Source: Vicinamibacteria bacterium
GTDB taxonomy: Bacteria > Acidobacteriota > Vicinamibacteria > Fen-336
DNA length: 60,375 nucleotides
Direction of reading: 5' to 3'
Assembly: GCA_023701125.1 (NCBI GenBank)
Contig: JAMPXO010000014.1
Span: 1-60,375, forward strand
Part shown: positions 18,823 through 26,343 of the stretch, in pieces
Numbering within the stretch: the first letter of the stretch is position 1
Layout of the letters: every line of letters begins with the position of its first letter
Made by a program: the position numbers and the translations under genes
Notes under the pieces: model-generated
Told to the model about the DNA's origin: nothing
Seen by the model: only the letters and a program-made list of their open reading frames with translations
The model's database searches: none

Positions 18823-19334
18823 CGGACGCGGTTCGTCTCCGGCGCTTCCTCCAGGAACTCGCGCGGGAAGCCGACGCCGAGGTGACCGTGTACCTCACGG
18901 GGGGAGCGACCGCGGTCCTCCTCGGTTGGCGCGACAGCACGATCGATGCCGACATCCTGTTCGAACCCGAGCGCGACGTCCTGTATCGCGCTCTGCCACG
19001 CCTCAAGGACGAACTGCAGCTCAACGTCGAAATCGTGAGCCCGGCACACTTCATTCCGGAGTTGCCGGATTGGCGCGAACGGAGCTTGCCGATCGAGCGC
19101 GTGGGCCGCGTCGGCTTCTACCACTACGACCCGTACTCCCAGGCCTTGTCCAAGATCGAGCGGGGGCACCCGCAGGACCTGGGCGACGTGGAGCAGTTCA
19201 TCGCCCGCCAGCTCGTCGAGCCGGGACGGCTGCGCGAGTTGTTCGAGGCCATCGCGCCCCGGCTGCACCGCTACCCTGCGGTCGACCCGCCTTCGTTCCG
19301 GAAGCGATTGGACGAAGCGCTGCGCGGCCGCTGA
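18810..19334 (+). CDS. Nucleotidyltransferase-fold protein (DUF6036/AbiEii-like)
   Basis: The frame starts at GTG 18810, giving 174 residues and a 13-base overlap with the small upstream gene. The core VYLTGGATAVLLGWRDSTID followed by ADILFE carries the GG...DxD signature of minimal nucleotidyltransferases, as in AbiEii and DUF6036 proteins. YDPYSQALSKIERGHPQDLGD further on matches the second conserved block (lysine, then xDLxD). Members are toxins or phage-defence effectors that modify tRNA or other RNA, or are uncharacterised. With its overlapping partner it looks like a two-gene toxin-antitoxin or defence unit. Confidence 0.75.
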   Translation: MRALADAVRLRRFLQELAREADAEVTVYLTGGATAVLLGWRDSTIDADILFEPERDVLYRALPRLKDELQLNVEIVSPAHFIPELPDWRERSLPIERVGRVGFYHYDPYSQALSKIERGHPQDLGDVEQFIARQLVEPGRLRELFEAIAPRLHRYPAVDPPSFRKRLDEALRGR

Positions 19335-19338
19335 CCCC

Positions 19339-19734
19339 TCAGGCGCAGCCGCCGCAGCCGCCGGCTTCCGGGCCCGCGCCGTGGGTGTGGCTGCCGCAGG
19401 CGTGGTTCGCGCGCAGCCGCCACAGCTCGCCGTTGCGGGCCGCGATCAGCGCCTCGCGCACGTTCGTCGCCTGGGTCATCAGCACCTGGATGCCCGCGGC
19501 CTCGAGCTTGGAGACCGCCCCGACGCCCGCGCCGAGGCAGATCACCGCTTCGACCTGATGGCCGACCAGTGGCTCGGCCGGCGAGCAGCCGCTCTCGCCG
19601 TGCGGGGCGTTGGCGACGACCTCGATCGCGCCGGTCTCGGTGTCGATCAGGGTCAGGAACGGGGAGCGGCCGACGTTGGGCGCCAGCTCCGCGAGCAGCC
19701 CGGCCGGAGTCTCGGTCGGCAAGCAGATCTTCAT
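19339..19734 (-). CDS. NifX/NifB-type metal-cluster-binding protein
   Basis: The protein has 131 residues from ATG 19734 (MKICLPTETPAGLLAEL). It is one dinitrogenase iron-molybdenum-cofactor-binding domain, with TLIDTETGAIEVV and AVICLGAGVGAVSKLEAAGI as hallmarks. A His/Cys/Gly-rich tail (NHACGSHTHGAG, then GGCGGCA) could bind metal. No nif genes are near, so nitrogen fixation is not implied; free-standing members of this family handle iron-sulphur or other metal clusters. It is a close paralogue of the protein at 24569-24955. Its 5' region carries repeat copy E. Confidence 0.88.
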   Translation of the reverse strand: MKICLPTETPAGLLAELAPNVGRSPFLTLIDTETGAIEVVANAPHGESGCSPAEPLVGHQVEAVICLGAGVGAVSKLEAAGIQVLMTQATNVREALIAARNGELWRLRANHACGSHTHGAGPEAGGCGGCA

Positions 19735-19778
19735 CAGGTCCTCACTCCTCGAGCGGTCACGACCGCAGGCTCTTCGCT

Positions 19779-19861
19779 GGGTTCCGACGCCGAGATGAAC
19801 TCGGCGTCGGTCCCGCGGGGGCTCGCGCCGCCGAACCGATGGCGGCTTCGCCCCGCACCCC
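19779..19861 (-). repeat. Structured 84-bp repeat, copy E (divergent)
   Basis: Copy on the minus strand, upstream of the NifX-like gene. Primary sequence has drifted, but the layout holds: GAGCCCCCGCGGGACC in the centre and GGAACCC at the right end. H2 is CCGACGCCGAG, loop TTCAT, CTCGGCGTCGG, an unbroken 11-bp stem. H1 closes with GGGGC/GCCCCC and has an inner GCCGCC/GGCGGC stem. The outer GGGT/ACCC pairing remains. It supports the idea that structure, not sequence, is conserved. Confidence 0.6.
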
Positions 19862-19938
19862 GTGCCTCGCCAGCCTATGCTCGATCCGTGCCAGGTGCCC
19901 GGACGAAGCCCCTGTAGCATCCGACCCGAGGAGGCCGC

Positions 19939-21255
19939 ATGGGTTTCGGGCTGACGTCACGGCGGGCCTTCCTGGGAGCCGCCGGTGGGGCTGGCGCTGC
20001 AACGGCTTCCGGCTGGCCCGCGCTGGCCGCCGCCGACGAGGCACCGCCGCCGCTGGCGCGGCCCACGACGGCTCCCGAGCTCGCCGCGCGCGACGAGGCT
20101 TATTGGGCGCGGGTGGCGGCCCACTATCGGGTGTCGAAGCACTTCACCAACCTGGAGGCCGGCTACTGGGGGATGATGGCGGCGCCCGTGCTCGCCGAGT
20201 TCCAGCGCCACACCGAGCGCGTCAACCTCGAGAGCTCGTTCTATGCGCGGCGCAGCGCCGGCGCGGATTTCAGCGCCGTGCGCACCCGCGTGGCCGCGGC
20301 CCTCGGCGCCCGGGTGGACGAGATCGCGCTGACCCGCGGCGCGACCGAGTCGTTGCAGCTCCTGATCGCCGGCTACAACCGGCTGCGGCCCGGCGACGTC
20401 GTGATGTATGCCGACCTCGACTACCCCGCGATGCAGGACGCGATGGACTGGCTCCAGGAGCGCCGCGGCGTGCGGCTCGCGCGGCTGACGATCCCCGAGC
20501 CGGCCTCGCGCGAGAACGTGCTGGCCGCGTACGAGCAGGCGATGGATGCCCACCCGGGCCTGCGCCTGCTGTTGCTGACCCACGTCAACAACAAGACGGG
20601 CCTGGTGGCGCCCGTGCGCGAGATCGTCGCCTCGGCTCGCCGCCGCGGCGCCGACGTGATCGTGGACGCGGCTCACGGCTTCGGCCAGCTCGACGTCACG
20701 ATCGCCGACCTCGGCGCCGACTTCGTCGGCTTCAACCTGCACAAGTGGATCGGCGCCCCGATCGGCGTCGGTGTGATGTACGTGCGCGACGGGCGCCTGT
20801 CGGACCTCGATCGGGCCTTCGCCGACAGGAGCATGCCCGCCGACAGCATCCTGAGCCGGGTCCACACCGGGACCACGAACTTCGCCACGCTGCTGACGGT
20901 GCCCGCGGCGCTCGACTTCCACACCGCGGTCGGCCCGGCCCACAAGGCGGCGCGCCTGCGCTTCCTGCGCGACCGCTGGGTCGGCCCGGTGCGGGGGCGG
21001 TCGGGGATCGACGTGCTGACGCCCGACGAGCCCGGCAGCGTCGGCGCAATCACGTCGTTCCGGTTGCGCGGCGGCACCACGAAGGCGGAGAACCAGCAGG
21101 TCGTCGACAGCCTGCTCTCTCACTACGGCCTGTTCTCGACCTGGCGCACGGGCCTCGACCGCGGCGACTGCGTGCGGATCACACCGGCCCTGTACAACAC
21201 CCCGGCCGACGCCGACCGCCTCGCCGCGGCCCTGCTCGAGTTGGCTGCCGGCTGA
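19939..21255 (+). CDS. Exported PLP-dependent aminotransferase class V (isopenicillin N epimerase-like)
   Basis: The 438-residue protein opens MGFGLTSRRAFLGAAGGAGA, a twin-arginine signal (SRRAFL), so the folded enzyme with its cofactor is sent to the periplasm. The fold is class V: LTRGATESLQLLIAGY, VVMYADLDYPAMQDAM, DVIVDAAHGFGQLDV (the Asp that holds the PLP nitrogen), and NLHKWIGAPIGVGVMYV with the Schiff-base lysine. VHTGTTNFATLL is also typical. Relatives include isopenicillin N epimerases and cysteine desulfurase-like proteins; the substrate is unknown. Exported members are less common than cytoplasmic ones. Confidence 0.88.
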   Translation: MGFGLTSRRAFLGAAGGAGAATASGWPALAAADEAPPPLARPTTAPELAARDEAYWARVAAHYRVSKHFTNLEAGYWGMMAAPVLAEFQRHTERVNLESSFYARRSAGADFSAVRTRVAAALGARVDEIALTRGATESLQLLIAGYNRLRPGDVVMYADLDYPAMQDAMDWLQERRGVRLARLTIPEPASRENVLAAYEQAMDAHPGLRLLLLTHVNNKTGLVAPVREIVASARRRGADVIVDAAHGFGQLDVTIADLGADFVGFNLHKWIGAPIGVGVMYVRDGRLSDLDRAFADRSMPADSILSRVHTGTTNFATLLTVPAALDFHTAVGPAHKAARLRFLRDRWVGPVRGRSGIDVLTPDEPGSVGAITSFRLRGGTTKAENQQVVDSLLSHYGLFSTWRTGLDRGDCVRITPALYNTPADADRLAAALLELAAG

Positions 21256-21272
21256 GCCCCGAGGGGGCTCAG
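21252..21272. terminator. Bidirectional hairpin shared by two convergent stop codons
   Basis: CTGAGCCCC, loop GAG, GGGGCTCAG is a perfect 9-bp inverted repeat. One arm holds the TGA of the aminotransferase gene; the other holds the TGA of the convergent DUF368 gene. There is no U-tract, so it may be a processing or stabilising hairpin rather than a classical intrinsic terminator. Confidence 0.55.
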
Positions 21273-22216
21273 GCCTCTTCGACGATCTTCTTCAGCGGGT
21301 TCGCCTTCGACTGCAGGTTGTCGAGCACCGTGATGATCACGAAGCCGAGCACGCACAGCCCGAGCGAGAGCCAGAACTGCGCGCCACTCGGATCCGGCCA
21401 GACCACGGCCTCGCGGATCGGGATCACGTGGCCCTTCGGGTTGACGGTCGTCTCCAGCACCTCCCGGAACGGCCAGATCTTCCACAGCGAGCCGATCATG
21501 AAGCCGACCAGCAGCGTGATCGTGACCCGGCGGTAGTGGTGCAGCAGCCAGGTCAGCACGCGCGAGAAGGCCATGATGCCGATCGCGATGCCCAGCACGA
21601 ACGGGATCAGGGTCAGCACGTCGAAGCGCTTGACCGCCTCCAGCACGAACCGGTACTGGCCGAGGATGAACAGCAGGAACGAGCCGGAGATGCCGGGCAG
21701 GATCATCGCCATGATCGCGATCGCGCCGCTCCAGAACAGGGTGAAGGCATCGTTCGGCATGTCCATCGGCACCAGGCGCACGATCCGGTAGGCGCCCCAG
21801 GCGCCCAGCGCGCAGGTCGCGAACATCGCCGGGTTCCAGTGCACGTGGGTGCTGACCGAGACGATCGAGGCCAGCACCAGGCCGAAGAAGAAGGCGAACA
21901 GCGGCACGGGATGGTGGTCGAGCAGCCAGGTGATGACGTGGGCCAGCGACAGCAGCGTGGTGCCGAGCCCGGTGCCCAGCGCGATCAGGAATCGGAAGTT
22001 GACGTGCTCCAGGGCGTCCCGCAGGCGCCCGCGCAGCAGCAGCCGGACCAGGTCCAGGTTGAAGGACTTGATCGCGTCCAGCAACTCGTCGTAGATGCCG
22101 AGGATGAAGGCCATCGTGCCGCCGGAGACGCCGGGCACCACGTCGGCCGCGCCCATCGCGACGCCCACCCCGGCGATCCCGACGTAGTCCGACAGCGTCC
22201 GCTTCTGCTTTTCCAT
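21269..22216 (-). CDS. popT: DUF368 (PopT-type) polyprenyl-phosphate transporter
   Basis: The start is ATG 22216 (MEKQKRTLSDYVGIAGVGVA), giving 315 residues and about eight helices. The two family signatures are inverted halves: MGAADVVPGVSGGTMAFILGIY near residue 20 and MAMILPGISGSFLLFILGQY in the second half. DUF368 proteins were recently linked to recycling undecaprenyl phosphate across the cytoplasmic membrane for cell-wall and glycan synthesis. Here Gly-Val-Ser-Gly-Gly and Gly-Ile-Ser-Gly-Ser are intact. A run of small genes is not evident; it is convergent with the aminotransferase. Confidence 0.9.
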   Translation of the reverse strand: MEKQKRTLSDYVGIAGVGVAMGAADVVPGVSGGTMAFILGIYDELLDAIKSFNLDLVRLLLRGRLRDALEHVNFRFLIALGTGLGTTLLSLAHVITWLLDHHPVPLFAFFFGLVLASIVSVSTHVHWNPAMFATCALGAWGAYRIVRLVPMDMPNDAFTLFWSGAIAIMAMILPGISGSFLLFILGQYRFVLEAVKRFDVLTLIPFVLGIAIGIMAFSRVLTWLLHHYRRVTITLLVGFMIGSLWKIWPFREVLETTVNPKGHVIPIREAVVWPDPSGAQFWLSLGLCVLGFVIITVLDNLQSKANPLKKIVEEA

Positions 22217-22330
22217 GATTCCCCTGGCGCGACCGCGCCCCGCGGCGCAGCGGCGCCGATTCAAGGCGCGAATGGTAGCCCACGACCCTCGCCGGGGCCG
22301 TAGCGGCGCGGCGCCCGCGACGGAACGCCG

Positions 22331-23446
22331 TCACCAGGCCGAGGCGCCCTCCGCGGCCACCGGGATCGCCGCCGCGCGCTGGCGGTAGTGCTCGACCAGG
22401 CGGGTCAGCGGCGCCGCCGGCCGCACCCCCCTGTGCTCGACGAGCTGGTTGCGCGCGACCACCACGCGGACGTCGCGGCTACGGCGGTCGAGTGTCAGGT
22501 CGACGCTGGTCAGCACCCGACCGTACGAGCCGGCACCCGTGACCGGGACGTCGCGCCCCGCCGCGTTCGGCAGCCGGCAGTTGTAGGCGGCGTGGGTGCG
22601 GCCCGTGAGCACCAGGTCGATCTCGTCGTCGAGCGCAGCGACGACCCGCGCCACCGGGCCGTCGAAGTCGAGGCACTGGTCGACGCTGCCTCGCGCGGGC
22701 CTGCCGCCGTCGTTGAGCAGGACGACCATCGATTCGACGCCCTTCTCGCGCAGCGTCGGCACCAGGGCGTTGACCGTGCCCGCCTCGTCGAGGAAGCGCA
22801 GACCCTCGAGCGGCGTGCCCGCGGGTGGTGGCCCGGCGAGGGTGACGCCGACGAACGCCACCGGGATGCCGTCGAACTTGCGGATCGCGTACGGCGACAC
22901 CAGCGCGCGGCCCGTCTCCGCAGCGACCACGTTGGCGGCAAGGTAGCGGAACCTGGCCCCCGTGAAGCGCCCTGCGGCGCCCTGGCAGGAGCGATCCGGG
23001 TCGTCGGCCGCACAGCCGCCGTGCTGCAGCCGCAGCAACTCGCGCGGGCCGGCGGCGAGTTCGTGGCGACCGACCGCTGCGTAGGAGAGACCGACCTGGT
23101 TCATCGCCTCGATCGTCGGCTCGTCGTGGAACAGGGCCGACAGCCGCGGGCTGGCGCCGACCAGGTCGCCGGCCGACACCAGCACGTGGTGGTGCTGGCG
23201 GGCGGCGAGCGCCTCGACGTGGGCGGCCATCCAGTCGATGCCGCCCGCGGGCACGCCTTCCCAGGTCAGCTCGCGGCCGTCGAGCTGACCGTGGAAGTCG
23301 TTGAACGCGATCAGCGTCACGTCGAGCGGCAACGGGTTGGTCCAGCGCTCGAGCAGGGCGGACCCGCCGACGCCGATGCCGATCCCGAAGCAGACGACAG
23401 CCAGACAGGTGATGTCGAAACGCAGCCAGCGCGGTCGGGTGTCCAT
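22331..23446 (-). CDS. 5'-nucleotidase-like metallophosphatase with replaced metal ligands
   Basis: The 371-residue protein has a signal-anchor helix (about 11-30) and only the calcineurin-like domain; the C-terminal nucleotide-binding domain of UshA-type enzymes is missing. NDFHGQLD and SAGDLVGASPRL are intact. However, the GNHE motif reads GRHELAAG, the usual IHEGG reads LLNDGGRP, and GHTH reads TGRTHAAYNC. Thus the Asn and two His that normally ligate the metals are Arg, Asn and Arg. The frame is open and otherwise well conserved, so I call it a gene for a probable pseudoenzyme or strongly altered phosphatase. Cys pairs (GGCAADDPDRSC and DQC/YNC) are kept, suggesting a folded periplasmic domain. 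Confidence 0.8.
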   Translation of the reverse strand: MDTRPRWLRFDITCLAVVCFGIGIGVGGSALLERWTNPLPLDVTLIAFNDFHGQLDGRELTWEGVPAGGIDWMAAHVEALAARQHHHVLVSAGDLVGASPRLSALFHDEPTIEAMNQVGLSYAAVGRHELAAGPRELLRLQHGGCAADDPDRSCQGAAGRFTGARFRYLAANVVAAETGRALVSPYAIRKFDGIPVAFVGVTLAGPPPAGTPLEGLRFLDEAGTVNALVPTLREKGVESMVVLLNDGGRPARGSVDQCLDFDGPVARVVAALDDEIDLVLTGRTHAAYNCRLPNAAGRDVPVTGAGSYGRVLTSVDLTLDRRSRDVRVVVARNQLVEHRGVRPAAPLTRLVEHYRQRAAAIPVAAEGASAW

Positions 23447-23664
23447 GAAGCCCTCCTCGCGGGTTCGCGCTCCGGGGGGCAGACCCGCGCCCGGGCGGGG
23501 CCCGCGGGGGGACAGACGCCGCCGACGCTGCGACCGCCGCGGCTCCCGTCGTCACGTTCAACATGGGCGCCGGTCTGCCCGGCGTCAAGCGAATTCCGGG
23601 CGAATCGTGTGGCTTGCGCCGGCACCGGGCCGAACACCAGGGCGAGCTCGGGCCGGGCCACGCG

Positions 23665-24125
23665 TCACCTCCCGACCAGGCGGATCGCCGCCAGCAGGAC
23701 GACGCCCGCCACGAACGCCCAGAAGTGGACGACGTTGGTCTTCATCTCGCGATGCCGGTTGACCTCGGGGACCAGGTCGGAGGCGCCGCTGTAGACGAAG
23801 TTGCGGGCGGCGAACGCCAGCAACACGGTCGTGTCGAAGCGCGCGGCCGCCGCCCACGCCACCAGGCCACCGACCAGGAAGGTGAGTGCCGAGAGGAAGT
23901 TGAACAGCGAAGTCGCCCAGCTCCTGCGGGACCTCGTGGGCGGCGGCCGCCAGCCAGGTCGTCAGCCCCAGCCGGATGTCGGCGAGGACACCCCGCCGCC
24001 ACTCCGCTCGGCCGCCGCGGGGATCATGTGCAGCAGCGCACCGCCGAGCTGCAGGGTGGCCGACCCGACCAGGCCAGCGCGCTCATCAGCAGGCCGCCCA
24101 GCACGATGTAGCCGAGCGCGCTCAC
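23665..24125 (-). pseudogene. ZIP-family metal transporter, degenerate
   Basis: Four pieces of a ZIP transporter lie in order but in different frames. They are [19 protein letters not shown] from GTG 24125; VGSATLQLGGALLHMIPAAA; IRLGLTTWLAAAAHEVPQEL with GDFAV; and FNFLSALTFLVGGLVAWAAA continuing through NFVYSGASDLVPEVNRH to the stop at 23665. AAHEVPQELGDF is the metal-binding helix of the family. Loops and one or two helices between the pieces are gone, so the protein cannot be made intact. The start overlaps the DUF134 stop (GTGA), showing it was once the last gene of that operon. Confidence 0.75.
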
Positions 24126-24562
24126 GGTGCCGGCCTCTCCGCCCCGCGCGGCCCACCATCGACGCGGTGGAACGCCTGGCTGCCACAGCCGGGACACGCC
24201 TCCGGTCGCCCGCTGCCCAGCGGCAGCGACCAGCGGTGACCGCCCGCGTCGCACACGAACTGTCGGTCCTGGCTCCAGGCCACCGCACCGCCGGAGATCG
24301 ACAGCGCCTTGCCCAGCACCAGTGCCTCGGCGACCTTGTGTCGCGCACTGCCGACGATGCGGCCGAACGTGGTGCGCGAGACGCCGAGGCGCTCCGCGGC
24401 GGCCTCCTGGTAGAGGCCCTCGAGGTCGGCCAGGCGCAGCGCCTCCAGCTCGTCGACGCTGAGCGTCACCTCCTCGAGCGCCGTCATCGGCACGCCGCGG
24501 GGCTTGAAGTAGTCGCAGGCGGGCGGCCGGGCGACGCGGCGCGGGCAAGTGGGACGCGGCAT
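24122..24562 (-). CDS. DUF134 (UPF0251) DNA-binding protein with C-terminal zinc ribbon
   Basis: The 146-residue protein begins [20 protein letters not shown]. The N-terminal two thirds are the UPF0251/DUF134 domain: [39 protein letters not shown] and a sigma-region-4-like helix-turn-helix ([20 protein letters not shown]). A C-terminal ribbon has FVCDAGGH and [10 protein letters not shown]. These proteins are commonly found with NifX-type proteins, as here, and are probable regulators or handlers of metal clusters. It is seven bases after the NifX-like gene stop, in the same operon, and its own stop overlaps the ruined ZIP gene. Confidence 0.88.
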   Translation of the reverse strand: MPRPTCPRRVARPPACDYFKPRGVPMTALEEVTLSVDELEALRLADLEGLYQEAAAERLGVSRTTFGRIVGSARHKVAEALVLGKALSISGGAVAWSQDRQFVCDAGGHRWSLPLGSGRPEACPGCGSQAFHRVDGGPRGAERPAP

Positions 24563-24568
24563 GGCGGC

Positions 24569-24955
24569 TCAGGAGTGGTTGTGGCAGCCGCCCGAGGTGC
24601 CGCCGCCGTGGTGTCCGGCGCAGGCATCGGCCACCGACAGCGTGTCGAGTGCGCTGGCCTGCACCGCCTGCACGGCGGCGTCGACGCGGGTCGCCGCGGT
24701 CACCAGCACGGGGATGCCCGCCGCTCCCAGCTTCGCCACCGCGCCACGGCCGGCGCCGCCGCAGACCACGGCCGCCACCCGACCGATCAACAGGTCGACC
24801 GGCGCGCAGGTGTGGGGTGCGTTCGGGTCCTTGCGCACCACCTCGCACTCGCCGGTCTCGGTGTCGACCAGGGTCAGGTACGGGGCGCGGCCGAGGTGGT
24901 CGGCGATCGGCGCGAACAGCCCATGCTCGGTCTCGGTCGGGATGCAGATCCTCAT
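24569..24955 (-). CDS. NifX/NifB-type metal-cluster-binding protein
   Basis: The start is ATG 24955 (MRICIPTETEHGLFAPIADH), preceded by GGAGCAAGACG; the protein has 128 residues. It holds one iron-molybdenum-cofactor-binding fold with TLVDTETGECEVVRK and AVVCGGAGRGAVAKLGAAG. The tail AGHHGGGTSGGCHNHS is rich in His and Cys and may bind metal. It is a paralogue of the protein at 19339-19734. It lies between the CGGC protein and DUF134, a combination known from several anaerobes and metal-reducing bacteria. Confidence 0.88.
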   Translation of the reverse strand: MRICIPTETEHGLFAPIADHLGRAPYLTLVDTETGECEVVRKDPNAPHTCAPVDLLIGRVAAVVCGGAGRGAVAKLGAAGIPVLVTAATRVDAAVQAVQASALDTLSVADACAGHHGGGTSGGCHNHS

Positions 24956-24978
24956 CGTCTTGCTCCTCGGTGTTTCGA

Positions 24979-25425
24979 CTAGTTGTAGGCCTTGCGCGTC
25001 GCTTCGTCGGCCAGCGTCGGGGCCAGCAGCGGCTGCCACGACGGGTCGCTCCAGGTGCCGAGCTGCTCGTGGGTCGCGAAGTACTTCTCGGGGATCGGGT
25101 GGGTGCCGACGACCACCTCCAGCCCGAACTTCTCGGGCACGAAGCGCGTGAAGTACTCGAGGTGCGGGCACGGCGGGTAGCCCACCACCATCCCGGTGGC
25201 GAGGTGGACGACCTCGGCGCCGTTCTTCTTCATCTCCTCGGGGGCGTACTCGACGTTGCCACCCGGGCAGCCCCCGCAGCTCGTGAACCCGACCAGCTCG
25301 ACCTCGCGGCCGGCGTAGCGGGCGAAGGCGCCCTCGCGCTCGCGCAGGGCCCGCAGGCACTTGCCCCCGGCGCAGGAGCGGTAGCGGTCGCAGATGATGA
25401 TTCCGACCTTGAGCGGGGACGCCAT
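24979..25425 (-). CDS. CGGC-domain protein
   Basis: The protein has 148 residues from ATG 25425 (MASPLKVGIIICDRYRSCAG), after AGGAGGACCGCC. Conserved cysteines are CDRYRSCAGGKCLRAL near the N-terminus, FTSCGGCPGGN in the middle (the CGGC motif), and YPPCPHLEYF later. The domain is predicted to bind metal or carry out redox chemistry; no firm activity is known. It heads the CGGC-NifX-DUF134-(ZIP) operon and has a clear promoter at 25471-25499. The final 30 residues (HEQLGTWSDPSWQPLLAPT and the tail) look like an extension. Confidence 0.88.
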   Translation of the reverse strand: MASPLKVGIIICDRYRSCAGGKCLRALREREGAFARYAGREVELVGFTSCGGCPGGNVEYAPEEMKKNGAEVVHLATGMVVGYPPCPHLEYFTRFVPEKFGLEVVVGTHPIPEKYFATHEQLGTWSDPSWQPLLAPTLADEATRKAYN

Positions 25426-25470
25426 GGCGGTCCTCCTGGTGGGTGGGGAATTCGGAGACTTCCTCGTTTC

Positions 25471-25499
25471 AATATGGGCATATGACCGTAATCCGTCAA
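25471..25499 (-). promoter_or_regulatory. Sigma-70-type promoter with overlapping palindrome, CGGC operon
   Basis: On the minus strand TTGACG (25499-25494) is followed after 17 bases by CATATT (25476-25471), a good -35 and a fair -10. The -10 overlaps the inverted repeat ATATG-CC-CATAT (25472-25483), a likely operator. The ATG of the CGGC gene is about 46 bases downstream. This A+T-rich patch stands out from the surrounding G+C-rich sequence. Confidence 0.6.
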
Positions 25500-25533
25500 G
25501 GGCGAATCGCCGCGTCGCGAGACCGGCGGCGGA

Positions 25534-26343
25534 CTACCGGCCGGTGGGCGTGGGTGCGCCGAGGGTGGTCAGGATCTCGTCCACCTCGGCCGGCTGCAGG
25601 ATCGGCCGCGGCATCGGCGTCGCCGGCCGCACCGCTCGCGGGTTGTCGAGCCAGCGCCGCAGCTCCTCTGGCCTCCAGGCGCGATCGTGCGCGGCGGTCT
25701 TCGGGTGGAACGGCGAGAACAGCCCGGAGAGATTGGGGCCGGCCGCGGAGACCCCGAGCGGACCGTCCGCGGTCAGCAGCCGGTGGCAGCCACCGCAGTG
25801 CCTCTCGAACGCGCCGGGCTCGCCCTCGGCGTCGGCGGTGAACCACACCCGGTACGACGGGTCGGCGGTCGCGGGCGGGGCCAGCGACAGCAGCGCGGCG
25901 ATCACGGTGTCGGCCTCGCGCGCGGCGAAGCCGAAGTCGGGCATGTTGTCGACCGGCTCGCGGATCGAGGCCCGCAGCGCGGCCGGATCGCGCGACCAGG
26001 CGACGCGGTCGAGCGCCGCCGCCACCGTCTGCCCCTCCCCGCCGATCGTGTGGCAGCGGCGGCAGGCGGCCAGCGCGATCAACGCCCGGCCGCGGGTCAC
26101 GACCTCGCCCTGCGGCCAGGCGTGGGCGGCGAGCGCTCCGTTCAACAGGCCGCGGTGAGCGAGCGCGGGCCGCGTCGCGCCCGCGTCGCCGCGATGACAC
26201 GAGACACAGCTCCCCGCCTCCGCGTGGTGGACCGCGTGGCAGTCGAGGCAGCGCGTCGCGCCCGTGGCCCGCCGCTGCGGAGCGCCGCACGCGGCGAGCG
26301 CCAGCGCCACGCCCAGCAGCAGCGGCGCGCGGATGCGGATCAC
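25534..26343 (-). CDS. Tetrahaem cytochrome c lipoprotein
   Basis: The protein has 269 residues from GTG 26343, which overlaps the stop of the preceding gene. The N-terminus (LLLGVALALAACGAP) is a lipoprotein signal with the Cys near residue 19. Haem motifs CLDCH and CVSCH come early, then CRRCH before a cytochrome-c-like domain with NMPDFGFAAREAD (Met ligand), and CGGCH before a second such domain ending PMPRPILQPAEVDEIL. So two bis-haem-like sites and two class-I cytochrome c domains are present. It is the last gene of the Rieske/cytochrome b operon and probably accepts electrons from it at the membrane surface. Confidence 0.88.
   Translation of the reverse strand: MIRIRAPLLLGVALALAACGAPQRRATGATRCLDCHAVHHAEAGSCVSCHRGDAGATRPALAHRGLLNGALAAHAWPQGEVVTRGRALIALAACRRCHTIGGEGQTVAAALDRVAWSRDPAALRASIREPVDNMPDFGFAAREADTVIAALLSLAPPATADPSYRVWFTADAEGEPGAFERHCGGCHRLLTADGPLGVSAAGPNLSGLFSPFHPKTAAHDRAWRPEELRRWLDNPRAVRPATPMPRPILQPAEVDEILTTLGAPTPTGR

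Noticed and set aside
23447-23664. Possible REP-like direct repeat (GGGGGCAGACCC and GGGGGACAGACG)
   Set aside because: The two units are short, G-rich and imperfect, and no further copies or hairpin were found. I see no gene in this 218-bp gap.
19339-24955. Nitrogen-fixation cluster because of the NifX-type proteins
   Set aside because: No nifHDK, nifB, nifE or nifN is present; free-standing NifX-type domains with CGGC and DUF134 partners occur in non-fixers.
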